A stretch of DNA of 64,000 bases from Sphingomonas colocasiae (GTDB taxonomy: Bacteria; Pseudomonadota; Alphaproteobacteria; Sphingomonadales; Sphingomonadaceae): NCBI RefSeq assembly GCF_019880585.1, contig NZ_JAINVV010000012.1, positions 186,001-250,000 on the forward strand, given 5' to 3'. This document shows, in pieces, positions 33,847 through 44,070 of the stretch. Position numbers and translations under genes: made by a program. The notes under the pieces are model-generated. The model was not told the origin of the DNA. It was given only the letters and a program-made list of their open reading frames with translations, and did no database searches. Position 1 is the stretch's first letter. The number at the start of each line of letters is the position of its first letter.

Positions 33847-33873
33847 AAACAGTTCCCGAAGCCGCCCGACACT
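33847..33873 (+). promoter_or_regulatory. candidate sigma-28-type promoter before the Rhs gene
   Basis: TAAACAGT (33847-33854), an 11-base spacer and CCCGACAC (33866-33873) compare with the sigma-28 consensus TAAAGTTT-N11-GCCGATAA with five of eight matches in each box and the exact spacing. Transcription would begin near 33880, about 45 bases before the Rhs start. A sigma-28-like factor is encoded just upstream. Two partial matches in a short search window can arise by chance, so this is tentative. Confidence 0.35.
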
Positions 33874-33924
33874 TGTTCTGAGTGGGGCAAATCCCCGCGT
33901 TCATTGCGACAACGGGTGATCGAG

Positions 33925-36900
33925 ATGGTTGCGATTTTTACGGGTACCGGCGCTGGGTTCGACCGCGGTTCGGGTTCGGTGCTGGGCAGCATGGGCCTTC
34001 TGGGTTCCGCGTCGCAAGGACGCGGCAACGAGGGTATCTTCGTCAATGCGGCAAACGGCAACCTGTTGCTCAGCAAGCAGGACGAAGTTCTTATCGGCCG
34101 AGGCCCGGACGCTATTGTCGCGCGGACCTACAACGACATTCTGACGCCTGAGGAAAATGGCGATCGCTGGCGCTATGCTTATGATCGGCGTGTCTATGGC
34201 CTGACAGGCACCGTGAATACCATCAGTAGCACCGTCAAGCGCCTGTCAGCCGATGGCAGCGAGATCACCTATTATTGGGACGGGACCAGCAAGTACAAAT
34301 CCTATGATGGCGGAGGTGCACACGACACTCTTGAGTGGGATGGCACGACCTGGATCTGGAGGGACGGAAACAGCCGTATCAAGGAGGAGTACGAATCCTA
34401 CGGAACCACCAATGGAACGCCATCCTTCAGGCTGAAGAAGCAATCCGACACCGACGGAAATACGGTAACATTCACCTATAGCGGTGCAAGGTTATCACGC
34501 TCCACGACGCAGGATGGCGGATATATAGAGTATTCGTGGGACGGGAATGGCAATATTTCTAATGTTGTCACAAATTTCACCAACTTGGAAACGAGCGCGG
34601 CCTCCACAATAACCCGTACCAGTTATGAGTATGAAAGCTATATCGATGGCGGCGTCACAAAATATCGCCTTAACAAGGTTAAAATCGACCTTACACCAGA
34701 GAATGGGTCAGATAACGTCGTTTATATAACGACGTACAGGTATGATTCTTCAAATCGAATCGACCTTATCACCCAGAGCGATGACTCGTCCTTGGCAATA
34801 ACCTACAATGTATCTGGAAAAGTATGGAAGCTAGAGCAGACATCGACCTCAGGAGTAACGAGGAAAACCGAGCTTACATATTATACGGGATACACAACAA
34901 TTGAGGACCCGACCGGCCAAATCACAACTCTTGAATATTACACTTCCGGAACTATCGTGGCCGGAAATCTGAAAAAAATCACGGCCCCGGCCGCCTACTC
35001 TGGCGCCCCCCAACAGACGGTTGAGTTCACATATTATACAGACGGAAACATTTCCACCATCAAGGATTCTCTTGGGAACACCACGACCTTTGACATCTAT
35101 GACACGAGAGGCATGGCAAACCGCATATATGACAGAGAAGGCAATGCGGTCGTTCGCACATACGGCTCCAACAGCGAGCTCGTGCTGGAGCAGTTTGTTG
35201 CAGCCGATCAGGACAGCGGCGCATCCAACCTTGCTTCAAGATATGTATATGATAGCGAGAATCACCTTCGATACATGATCAGCGCCGACGGAAGGGTTAC
35301 CGAGTATCGATACCAATCTTCTGGTGAAATTTCTTTCAAAATCGAATATCCGGAACATTATTACTCCGTTGGGTCGACAGTTCTCAATGAAACGACGATG
35401 GACAGCTGGCGCGATGGCCTGACGGACCGCTCCAGTACAAAAATTACTAAATATAATTACGACGCACGAGGTAACCTCACATCTCAATTTTCCTACGGTA
35501 TCGCGAACACCTCAGGTATCGAGAGCAACAGCGAAGGCTATTCTCAGACCAACTTCATTTACGATCAGGCAGGTCAGCTACTGAAGCGGCAGATCGTGGG
35601 CGAAGGGCTTGAGACATTCGTTTACGACGGCATGGGACGCCTTACATCAGTTACTGATATCAATGGCGGAACGACGACCTTCGTCTTCAATGACCCCAAT
35701 ACGACCACGACTGTGCAACTGGCGTCCGGTTACGTGACGACCAAGACCTATAACAAGGCCGGTGATCTGCTGACCCAGATCGACAGCGGCAGCTATGTCA
35801 CTGGGGGCACGACGACGAACCAGTACGACAAACTGGGCCGGTTGCGGGTGACCACGGACGCGAGCGGTCGCAAGACCTGGTTCGTTTACGACAAGGCAGG
35901 CCGCAAGGTTGCCGATATCAAGTCGTACGGCACCCACGGCGAGGTGGTCGAATATCGCTACGATGCGAACAATCGCGTTATCGCGACGCGACGCTACGCG
36001 ACCCATCTTACGCCCACAGAACTGAGCACCACCTTCGACAATCCCGATGCCGTATTCGACTTTGCCGATAAGGATCCGGCAGCACATGCCGACGATATCT
36101 GGAACTGGACGGTCTACGACAAGGAAGGCCGGGTTCTGCAGTCCATTAGCGGCGATGGGAGCACCGTCGTCTATGCCTATGACAAGTCCGGCAGGTTGGT
36201 ATCGACAACGAACTATACCGGAAAACTGACTGCAGGTCAGATCTCCACCCTGATGTCCACGCCACCCACGGTGGTGACCCTGCCGACCACGCCCGGCGAT
36301 GTCAGCGTGGCACGCAATTTCTACGATCGTGATGGGCGAATGATCGCGGTTCTGGATGGCGAGGGCTATCTCTCCCGCACGATCTTCGACGGCGCCGGGC
36401 AGAAGGTGAAGGAGATCGCTTACGCCAACGCGACGGGAAGTGCTGGAACGGTCAACCGTGCGACCGCGAGCCTGACCCAGCTGATAGCGAGCATCACCGC
36501 CTCCGCGACCGCGGACCGGACGATGAACTATGTCTATGACGGTCAGGGCTTGCTCCGTTACGCCGTGGACGGCCTCGGCCAGGTCACCGAATATGTCTAT
36601 ATGGGCAGCACCGCATCGACCGCGGTCGGCCGCGTCCGCTCCACGGTCCGCTATGCTGGCACGATCAGCACAAGCGATTTCACCTATGACAATGTGAAAT
36701 CACTCGTCACGCCCCTGGCGTCGAACACCGACAATCGGAAAAGCTGGGCGGTTTACGACAATAAGGGCCGATTGATCTACTCGATCAATGCCAGTGGCGC
36801 CGTCACAGGCTTCACCTATGACAATATGGGCCAGATCACCCGCCAGGTCGAATATGCGACGCTCCGTTCGACCACCAGCCTGCCCGATCAGACGACGATG

Positions 36901-39900
36901 GACAGCTGGCATAGCAGCAATATCGGCAACGCCGCCAATCGGATCACGCGCACCTGGTATTCGGCGCGCGGCGAGGTCCGCTTCACGGTCGACGCCGAAG
37001 GCTATATCGTACGCAACGGCTACAACGCGGCCGGCGATCTGGTCACCGTTACAGCCTGGGATAATCCGGTCACAGCGACCGACTCGACCACCATTGCGCA
37101 GGTCGATACATTGGCAGCAGGCGCCGGAACGTCCCGGGCACAATCCTTTTCCTACGATGTGCAGGGCAGGCTGCTGCTCGCCCAGGATGCCGAGGGCGTA
37201 GAGACTGCCTATGAATATTATGCGACCGGCCTGCTGAAAGCGCGCTGGGTCGCCTACGGTACTGCGGATGTCTCGGCCACCACATTCGGCTATGACCTGG
37301 CCGGGCGGTTGATCAGTCAATATGATGCATATGGCACCACCGAACAGACGTTGACCACATATGCCTATGACGGCCTCGGCAACCTGACATCCACCACCAA
37401 CCCGCGCAACCAGACCACCACCTATACATATGACAAGCTCGGTCAGGTGAAGACGGCTGTCGATGCAGCGGGCACGACATCGTATGATTACAATGCGTTC
37501 GGGGAAGCCTGGAAAGTTACCGATGGGCGGAACAACGCCACCTATAGCTGGTTCGACCGGCTCGGGCGGGTCACTCACGTCCAGGATGCCCTCAACTATG
37601 TGACGACGACAAGCTACACCGTCTTCGGCGAGATCCTGAACGTCAAGAGATGGGCGACGGCCGTTGTCACCACCCCCGCCATAGGCACGCCGCCCAGCCC
37701 GTCGGGAACGGTGGCGACCACCGCCTTCACCTATGACAAGCAAGGCATGGTGCTCAGCAGCACCGACGCAAATAGTCAGACGGAGAGCTATGCCTATAAC
37801 GCCTTTGGCGACCGGACGACCGTCACCAACAGGCTGACCCTCGCCACCACCTACAGCTATGACCGCCTGGGCCGGTTGACGCGCACGAGCTACGATGCTG
37901 CCACCGTCAATCACAATGCGGGCGGCACCGTCGTAACCGGCAACCAGATCGTCAAAACCTACAGCTATGACGCATACGGCAACCGCAAGCAGATGGTGGA
38001 AGGATTCAGCACCACTGCGGGTGGGGCAGTCACCGCGCTAAGGACCACTGATTACACCTATGACCGCACGAACCAGCTGACGGAAATCAAGCACGACAGC
38101 GTCACGGTGATCGCCGACGACATGGTCACCACATCGTCGACTATCCCGAAGGAAACCTATGCCTATGATAAACGCGGCAATCTCATCAAATTTGTCGATG
38201 CAGGACTCGCTGCAACCTTCAGCTATTACGACGACCTCAACCGCAAGATCGCCGAAATCCGCCAGCTGAACGGAACGCAGGGCGCCTATACCAGCTACAC
38301 TTATGACAATAACGGGAACATAAGCTCGACCAAGGTTTATGAGACGATGGTCACATTACCATCGTCGGCAGGCGGCACGCCGCCCACTGTTCCATCCGGC
38401 GTGTTCCGTGAGACCGCGTTCACATATGACAATGCCGATCGCATGCTCACCAGCACGATCGTCAGCAACACCGGCAATGTCATCACAACGGGCAACTGGA
38501 ACGGTTCCAGCTACGTCACGACGACGGGCAATCTGCAGACGCAATATGAGTACGATGCGAACGGCAATGTCGTTAAGCTGATCGACGCGAACACCAACGC
38601 GGCCTGGAGCTGGTACGACAAGCTCAATCGCAAGACCCATCAGCTCGACGCCGAAGGCTATATCACGAAATGGGACTATGATGCCGAGGGCAATGTCCTC
38701 GTTGAAACGCGATATGCGACAAAGTTCACAGGCACGCCCAATGTCTCCACCCCACCCACGGTCAGCACCCATGGCGATGATCGGATCACCACCTACACTT
38801 ATGATGCGAACGGCAATCGTCGCACGGAAACGCGTTCGAACGTTACCGCATGGACGGTCAACGCCTCGACCGGAGCGGTCAGCGCCGCCGGCACCAGCGC
38901 GGTCATCGAGTATACCTATAACGCCCTGAATCAGGTGCTCACGAAGACGGTCGCCGGGGCGGTGATCGCCACCTACACCTATCATAATTCCGGCCGGCTC
39001 GAGAATGAGCAGCGCGCCTCCTATTCGGATGCGAATAGCACAACCGGCAGCCCGACGACCGTCACGCCCACGACCATATATGCATATAACGCGACCGGAG
39101 ACCTGACCCGACAGACCCAGTCGGGGAATTCGGGCACCTATTCCGCCGCGGATCGGGTGACCAATTATCGCTATGGCGAGGGTGGCCGCCTGATTTCGAC
39201 GACCGATGCCGAGGGCAATGTCCACAATTATTTCTACGACGCAGCCGGGCGCCTGAAGAAGGACGGCTATACCCGCATCATCAATGCCAGCACCGCCTCG
39301 AACTCCGCGACGACCAGCACCGTGACGGAGGCGATCACCACCAGCTATGACATGGGCGGGCGGGCTCTCAAGAAGGGCGTCTACAGCACGATCGGCGGCA
39401 CCTTCAAGCTCGTCGATTATATGAGCTTCCAGTATAACGTCTTCGATCAGGTCACCCAGCAGGGGCAGGGCAGCAATTCGTCGACCGACATCAACAGCGG
39501 TTCCGCGCTGTACCAGGTCACGAATGTTTACGACGCCGCAGGCAACCTCGTTGCCAGCAATGCCGGCGACGGCATCTGGGATTTCTATAGCTACGACAAG
39601 GTCGGCAACCAGACCGGCGTGATCACCTCGGCCGGCGCCAGCGACACCGGCACCAATTTCGCGACCGCGCTTGCAAAGACTATATTTGCCGACGTCAACG
39701 GCACCTGGACCGTTTACGACAAGCGCGGGCTTGCCAGGCAAGTGATCGAGGAAGGGCGGGATCGCATGCTGGGCGGATCTAGCGAAACGCTGACGACCAG
39801 CCGCGCCTATAATGCGTTTGGCGAGAAATCGAGCGAGACCGACGCGCTCAACAACACCATCACCTATACCTACAACACGATGGGCCGGATGATCCGTTCC

Positions 39901-42900
39901 GAAAGCCCGGCGATCCGCATCAAAGACGAAACCGGCGCCGAATATTGGGTGAAGCCCTCGGAGGATTATTATTACGACCTGGGCGGTCGCCTGGTCGCCA
40001 CGCGCGATGCGAACGGGACCTATGCGAAGACCGGCACCGCCCCGGGCACCGCAACGAGCAAGGCGACAAACACCGGCAATCTGCTGAGCTACGATCTGCT
40101 GGCGGGCACCGGCTACGATGGAAGCCAGTCGCTGATCTCAACCGAGTTCCATAGCGACGGTGGCAAGAAGCAGACGCTCTACGATCGCATGGGCGACGCG
40201 CGCGTGCTGCGCAGCGAGATCTTCGACTATGCCAACGTCGGAACGACCACACTCGCATTCACCGAACAGTCCTTCAACAAGCTGGGCCAGCTCACACAGG
40301 TGAAGCACGCGCGATATGAAGCGGACACGGGCGACAGCAAGCGGCTCATCGACAACTACCGCTACGACCAGTTCGGCCAGCGCATCCAGCATACCAACAA
40401 TCTCTATGGAAGCTCGGTGGTCGAGAAGACCGGTTATGACGCCATCGGTCGGGTCACGAGCCAGACCGACATGGAGAACCACCTCACCACCACTGCCTAC
40501 GCATGGGATGGTACCCTGGCGACAGGCGGATTGCTGACCTTTGGCGGCTGGGCGGAAACGACCAGCTACTCCCCGGACTCGTCGCTGACGTCGACGATCA
40601 AGAGTGATATCTACAATCGCGAGGTCTACAAAAGCGATCTTGGCGGGCACGTGTTCACGACCACCTATGACAATGCCGGTCGCATGACGACGCGCTCCGC
40701 CTCCCCGACGGCCACCCAGACCTGGTATTGGTACAATACCGGCCTTCTGTACCAATCGGCCGGTCTCACCGGTATTGCCACCTTCAGCTACGACAAGGTT
40801 GGCAACCGGTTGACGGAGAAGCTTGAGAATGTCGGCACGACGATCAAGGACGCAAGCGCCACTTATGATGCGCTTGGCCGACTGACGACCTTTACGCAGG
40901 CATCCGCCTACTACTTGAATGGTTCCGCCAGCTACACCAACCCGGATATCTACAACGAATATTTCTACGATGCGAATGGCAACATCCGCCAGACGATCAG
41001 CACGTACGACAAACTGAACAATGATGGAACTGTTCTTACCGCGAATGCGACCGATAACTTCTGGTACCGCTACGACAGCATGAATCGCCTGGTCGTGGAC
41101 AAGGGCAAACTATCTGGAACCGCAGGAACGGCAGGTACCACGATCGTGCGGCGTGACGCGTCCCTCTATGGCCAGGCGAACAGCGTGGATATAGGCTATG
41201 ATCAGGCGGGCCAGCGTACATACACGGTCCGCAGCAACTTCACATCAATCCCGGGGTCACCCTTTACGCTCAACACGTTCACGGAAGTGCGCGAAATCTA
41301 CGCCTATTTCGGCAATGGCACGCTGAAATCCATCAGTACCACCGAAGGCACGATGGTGCTGGCGACGTTCAATGCCGGCACGGGCCTCTACGAGCCGAAT
41401 AGCGCGATACCGGCCGCTCCCACCACGGGCGGAACGCCCCGCTCCTCCTTCAGTTACGATCTGATGGGGCGTCAAACCGCGCAGACGGACTATGATACAA
41501 ACGGGACGAGCGCGGTTTACAACCGATCGTCGACCTACAACATGATCGGTCAGTTGACCTATGAATCGTCGTCGACGCTCAAGACCGACGGCAAGACCTA
41601 CGGCTCGACATCCAGCTACAGCTATTCGAATAGCGGCGGATACCTGCTTGGCGCGGTATATCAGGTGAGCGGGACCAGTTCCGTGTCGGGCACGAGCACC
41701 AAGAGCACGCTGACGACGAACAGCTATGAGTGGTATGACGGCGCGGTGCAGAGCTCGATCTCCTACAAACCCGACACGGGCGCCAGCACCACCTATACCA
41801 CGACCTTCTACAACAATGCGTTCGGCCAACCCTATGAGGTCAATATCGCTGATGGGCGTCCGCGCCGCGTGTTCTTCATGATGGATACCGATGGCCAGAT
41901 CCTTCGGCGCGATGAGGTGGACGGCAACCTCTCGAACGGCGATCCGCACGAGGTGTGGTATCGTTTCAATGGCCGAGAACTGGGTTATACGGGTAACGAC
42001 AGCACCGACAATCTCAACGAAGCGGCGTCGGTCGCCGATCGGCGCGTGGTCACCGGCTCTGGCGCTTTCCACAATGGTTCGACGACCGGCGCTGCCTATA
42101 CCGATACAAGTGGCGGATCCTACGAGGCGCTGAACAGCTTTAACCAAGGCTCATCGGCAGGCGGCTATGTCGTGCAATCCGCCGGCGAAAACCTGCGTTC
42201 GGTTGCGCTGGCGCTCTGGGGTGACGCCTCGCTCTGGTACAAGCTGGCGGAGGCAAACGGACTTCAGGCGGATACGGCACTGATCGAAGGGCAGCGGCTG
42301 AACGTGCCCGCCGGGGTAACACGTTCGGGATTCAGCGCCGATACGCTCAAGCCCTATGATCCCAACGACACGATCGGCAACGTATCGCCGACCACGCCGA
42401 AGCCGAAAAAGCCCAACAAGTGCGGGGCGTTCGGGCAGATCCTGCTGATGGCTGTGGCCATTGCGGCTACCGTCATTCTCAAGGCACCGATCGTAAAAGC
42501 CCTTGGGCCGGTTCTCGGGGGCGCCGCGACTGGCGCTGCCGCGTCCGTCATCTCGCAGGGCATCGGTCTGGCCACCGGCATCCAGAGCAAGTTCTCCTTC
42601 AAAGGGGTGGCGATGTCCGCGATCGGCGCCGGTGTCGGCGCCGGTCTCGACAAGTTCATGCCTAGCAACATCGCCGGCAGCGCTTTCCTCGGCGATGCGG
42701 CGCGCGGCGCGCTGGGCAGCGCGATCTCGCAGGGGATCGGGGTCGCAACCGGGCTGCAGAACAAATTCAGCTGGACGGGCGTTGCGGTCGCCGGGATCGG
42801 CGAAGGCGTGGGCGCCGGTGTTGCACGGGAATTTGGCAGAGACGGCGGGCTGTTCGGCATCAAGGCCACGAACGGCAAGTTTGGCAACGACTTCATCTCG

Positions 42901-44070
42901 ACCAGCGCATCGGTGATGGCCAATGCCGCAACCCGATCTGCCCTGTCGGGCGGCAGCTTCGGCGACAACCTGATGCGCGGACTTCCCGATGCCATTGGCG
43001 GCCTGCTTGGCCGCACATTGGGTAAGGCCGGCAACGAAGTTATCACTGACATCACCGCAAAAACCGAGCAGGTTAGCGGTAATCCTGTTGATAGAAATCG
43101 CTCATCCCATATCCAATTTGCCAGCAATGGCATGATAAATGGCATGACAAAAAGCGATTCCTCCTCTTATATGGAAGACATCGTATCCGACATTATCATC
43201 ACAGCTAAAATACGCGCTGCTGAACTTAAGGAAGATGGACGTGGAATTCTGGATCGCATCGATCGATTTTTGGGATTTTCAAACCTAAGTGGCAACTATC
43301 CGCATAAGAGACGAAATTCTTCTGAGCGCGATAGAACTTACGAAGCCAGCTTAAGGATACGGGCCAGCTCTGGTCCAAAATATCACAACAACGATCCCGG
43401 ATCATATCTTTTTGCTCCCGACCACCCAGTCACCGGTTCATTTACGACACGATCTAGAACATCACTTCTACGAGCAGGCGATGCGATTGGAGGATTAATC
43501 AATAGCAATATTGGAAACGGCACCGCATTCGACAAATATGTCTCTTCACCAGGAAGAACCGGCTTGAACTTCATTAACGATAATGTGCTTGGGCCGGGCA
43601 CGCTATACGATACAGCAATAGCAAAGCCCGTCTATGCCTTAACCGGCTTAGCAGATTCTGTTGATCAAGGCCTCATTATGACGCTAGAAACCAGCGGCGT
43701 ACTCCGACCGCTAGGGATGGGGCTTTCCGGTCTTCGCTCCCTTAATGCACTCAGAGCCCAGGCCCTAGCCGCAGAAACTGCTGTCCCGCAGGTGACGGCG
43801 AACCGACTAGCTGGCAACGCTTTCCGTGACGAAATTGCGGCTGCCCTGCGGGCCGAAGGGCGCGGTGTTCAAACGGAAGTTTATAAGAAGACACCTTTCG
43901 GCGCTCGATATATGGACATTGAAGTCAGCGATGTACCGGGAGGAACGGTCCTTGGCGGCATCGAAACGAAACTGGGCAATTCACGCTATACTCCGTCTCA
44001 GAGAGCCAAAGATATGTTCTTGAAGATGCGGGAAAACTACCCGGTCAATGTGGTGAGGGAGCCTCGATAG
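33925..44070 (+). CDS. giant Rhs/YD-repeat protein with LysM domain and nuclease-like tip
   Basis: A 3381-aa protein. I prefer the ATG at 33925; in-frame TTG and GTG codons slightly upstream are possible. There is no Sec signal. Residues ~60-2650 contain dozens of YD repeats (patterns such as YDANGNVVKLIDANTNAAWS and YDKLGRL), which fold into a beta-cocoon shell. Then come a LysM domain at about 2746-2797 (YVVQSAGENLRSVALALWGD), hydrophobic Gly/Ala-rich segments 2830-2970 with an internal duplication, and from about residue 3050 an AT-richer, unrelated tail. The last ~80 residues show FRDEIAAALRAEGRGVQTEV, Asp3331 and Glu3347-x-Lys3349: a PD-(D/E)XK-type nuclease pattern. The usual Rhs-core DPxGL cleavage motif was not found. 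Stop overlaps the immunity gene. A polymorphic toxin is the best explanation. Confidence 0.9.
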   Translation: MVAIFTGTGAGFDRGSGSVLGSMGLLGSASQGRGNEGIFVNAANGNLLLSKQDEVLIGRGPDAIVARTYNDILTPEENGDRWRYAYDRRVYGLTGTVNTISSTVKRLSADGSEITYYWDGTSKYKSYDGGGAHDTLEWDGTTWIWRDGNSRIKEEYESYGTTNGTPSFRLKKQSDTDGNTVTFTYSGARLSRSTTQDGGYIEYSWDGNGNISNVVTNFTNLETSAASTITRTSYEYESYIDGGVTKYRLNKVKIDLTPENGSDNVVYITTYRYDSSNRIDLITQSDDSSLAITYNVSGKVWKLEQTSTSGVTRKTELTYYTGYTTIEDPTGQITTLEYYTSGTIVAGNLKKITAPAAYSGAPQQTVEFTYYTDGNISTIKDSLGNTTTFDIYDTRGMANRIYDREGNAVVRTYGSNSELVLEQFVAADQDSGASNLASRYVYDSENHLRYMISADGRVTEYRYQSSGEISFKIEYPEHYYSVGSTVLNETTMDSWRDGLTDRSSTKITKYNYDARGNLTSQFSYGIANTSGIESNSEGYSQTNFIYDQAGQLLKRQIVGEGLETFVYDGMGRLTSVTDINGGTTTFVFNDPNTTTTVQLASGYVTTKTYNKAGDLLTQIDSGSYVTGGTTTNQYDKLGRLRVTTDASGRKTWFVYDKAGRKVADIKSYGTHGEVVEYRYDANNRVIATRRYATHLTPTELSTTFDNPDAVFDFADKDPAAHADDIWNWTVYDKEGRVLQSISGDGSTVVYAYDKSGRLVSTTNYTGKLTAGQISTLMSTPPTVVTLPTTPGDVSVARNFYDRDGRMIAVLDGEGYLSRTIFDGAGQKVKEIAYANATGSAGTVNRATASLTQLIASITASATADRTMNYVYDGQGLLRYAVDGLGQVTEYVYMGSTASTAVGRVRSTVRYAGTISTSDFTYDNVKSLVTPLASNTDNRKSWAVYDNKGRLIYSINASGAVTGFTYDNMGQITRQVEYATLRSTTSLPDQTTMDSWHSSNIGNAANRITRTWYSARGEVRFTVDAEGYIVRNGYNAAGDLVTVTAWDNPVTATDSTTIAQVDTLAAGAGTSRAQSFSYDVQGRLLLAQDAEGVETAYEYYATGLLKARWVAYGTADVSATTFGYDLAGRLISQYDAYGTTEQTLTTYAYDGLGNLTSTTNPRNQTTTYTYDKLGQVKTAVDAAGTTSYDYNAFGEAWKVTDGRNNATYSWFDRLGRVTHVQDALNYVTTTSYTVFGEILNVKRWATAVVTTPAIGTPPSPSGTVATTAFTYDKQGMVLSSTDANSQTESYAYNAFGDRTTVTNRLTLATTYSYDRLGRLTRTSYDAATVNHNAGGTVVTGNQIVKTYSYDAYGNRKQMVEGFSTTAGGAVTALRTTDYTYDRTNQLTEIKHDSVTVIADDMVTTSSTIPKETYAYDKRGNLIKFVDAGLAATFSYYDDLNRKIAEIRQLNGTQGAYTSYTYDNNGNISSTKVYETMVTLPSSAGGTPPTVPSGVFRETAFTYDNADRMLTSTIVSNTGNVITTGNWNGSSYVTTTGNLQTQYEYDANGNVVKLIDANTNAAWSWYDKLNRKTHQLDAEGYITKWDYDAEGNVLVETRYATKFTGTPNVSTPPTVSTHGDDRITTYTYDANGNRRTETRSNVTAWTVNASTGAVSAAGTSAVIEYTYNALNQVLTKTVAGAVIATYTYHNSGRLENEQRASYSDANSTTGSPTTVTPTTIYAYNATGDLTRQTQSGNSGTYSAADRVTNYRYGEGGRLISTTDAEGNVHNYFYDAAGRLKKDGYTRIINASTASNSATTSTVTEAITTSYDMGGRALKKGVYSTIGGTFKLVDYMSFQYNVFDQVTQQGQGSNSSTDINSGSALYQVTNVYDAAGNLVASNAGDGIWDFYSYDKVGNQTGVITSAGASDTGTNFATALAKTIFADVNGTWTVYDKRGLARQVIEEGRDRMLGGSSETLTTSRAYNAFGEKSSETDALNNTITYTYNTMGRMIRSESPAIRIKDETGAEYWVKPSEDYYYDLGGRLVATRDANGTYAKTGTAPGTATSKATNTGNLLSYDLLAGTGYDGSQSLISTEFHSDGGKKQTLYDRMGDARVLRSEIFDYANVGTTTLAFTEQSFNKLGQLTQVKHARYEADTGDSKRLIDNYRYDQFGQRIQHTNNLYGSSVVEKTGYDAIGRVTSQTDMENHLTTTAYAWDGTLATGGLLTFGGWAETTSYSPDSSLTSTIKSDIYNREVYKSDLGGHVFTTTYDNAGRMTTRSASPTATQTWYWYNTGLLYQSAGLTGIATFSYDKVGNRLTEKLENVGTTIKDASATYDALGRLTTFTQASAYYLNGSASYTNPDIYNEYFYDANGNIRQTISTYDKLNNDGTVLTANATDNFWYRYDSMNRLVVDKGKLSGTAGTAGTTIVRRDASLYGQANSVDIGYDQAGQRTYTVRSNFTSIPGSPFTLNTFTEVREIYAYFGNGTLKSISTTEGTMVLATFNAGTGLYEPNSAIPAAPTTGGTPRSSFSYDLMGRQTAQTDYDTNGTSAVYNRSSTYNMIGQLTYESSSTLKTDGKTYGSTSSYSYSNSGGYLLGAVYQVSGTSSVSGTSTKSTLTTNSYEWYDGAVQSSISYKPDTGASTTYTTTFYNNAFGQPYEVNIADGRPRRVFFMMDTDGQILRRDEVDGNLSNGDPHEVWYRFNGRELGYTGNDSTDNLNEAASVADRRVVTGSGAFHNGSTTGAAYTDTSGGSYEALNSFNQGSSAGGYVVQSAGENLRSVALALWGDASLWYKLAEANGLQADTALIEGQRLNVPAGVTRSGFSADTLKPYDPNDTIGNVSPTTPKPKKPNKCGAFGQILLMAVAIAATVILKAPIVKALGPVLGGAATGAAASVISQGIGLATGIQSKFSFKGVAMSAIGAGVGAGLDKFMPSNIAGSAFLGDAARGALGSAISQGIGVATGLQNKFSWTGVAVAGIGEGVGAGVAREFGRDGGLFGIKATNGKFGNDFISTSASVMANAATRSALSGGSFGDNLMRGLPDAIGGLLGRTLGKAGNEVITDITAKTEQVSGNPVDRNRSSHIQFASNGMINGMTKSDSSSYMEDIVSDIIITAKIRAAELKEDGRGILDRIDRFLGFSNLSGNYPHKRRNSSERDRTYEASLRIRASSGPKYHNNDPGSYLFAPDHPVTGSFTTRSRTSLLRAGDAIGGLINSNIGNGTAFDKYVSSPGRTGLNFINDNVLGPGTLYDTAIAKPVYALTGLADSVDQGLIMTLETSGVLRPLGMGLSGLRSLNALRAQALAAETAVPQVTANRLAGNAFRDEIAAALRAEGRGVQTEVYKKTPFGARYMDIEVSDVPGGTVLGGIETKLGNSRYTPSQRAKDMFLKMRENYPVNVVREPR
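42550..42647 (+). repeat. in-phase duplication within the Rhs gene, copy 1
   Basis: Encodes SQGIGLATGIQSKFSFKGVA followed by a GAGVGAGL end. A related copy occurs 174 bases (58 codons) downstream at 42724-42821, in the same frame. The segment lies in the hydrophobic Gly/Ala-rich region between the LysM domain and the toxin tip. Confidence 0.75.
42724..42821 (+). repeat. in-phase duplication within the Rhs gene, copy 2
   Basis: Encodes SQGIGVATGLQNKFSWTGVA followed by a GEGVGAGV end, the second copy of the 42550-42647 unit. The copies are diverged at DNA level, so the duplication is not recent. Confidence 0.75.

Noticed and set aside
36700-39741. Long open frames on the minus strand (about 400 and 460 codons) inside the Rhs gene
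   Set aside because: They mirror the YD-repeat coding strand, have Gly/Arg/Ile-rich composition without domains, and the plus-strand protein is clearly real.
33925-42100. YD repeats considered as a DNA tandem array or CRISPR-like structure
   Set aside because: Repeats are at the protein level with variable spacing and diverged nucleotides; no identical direct repeats with spacers.
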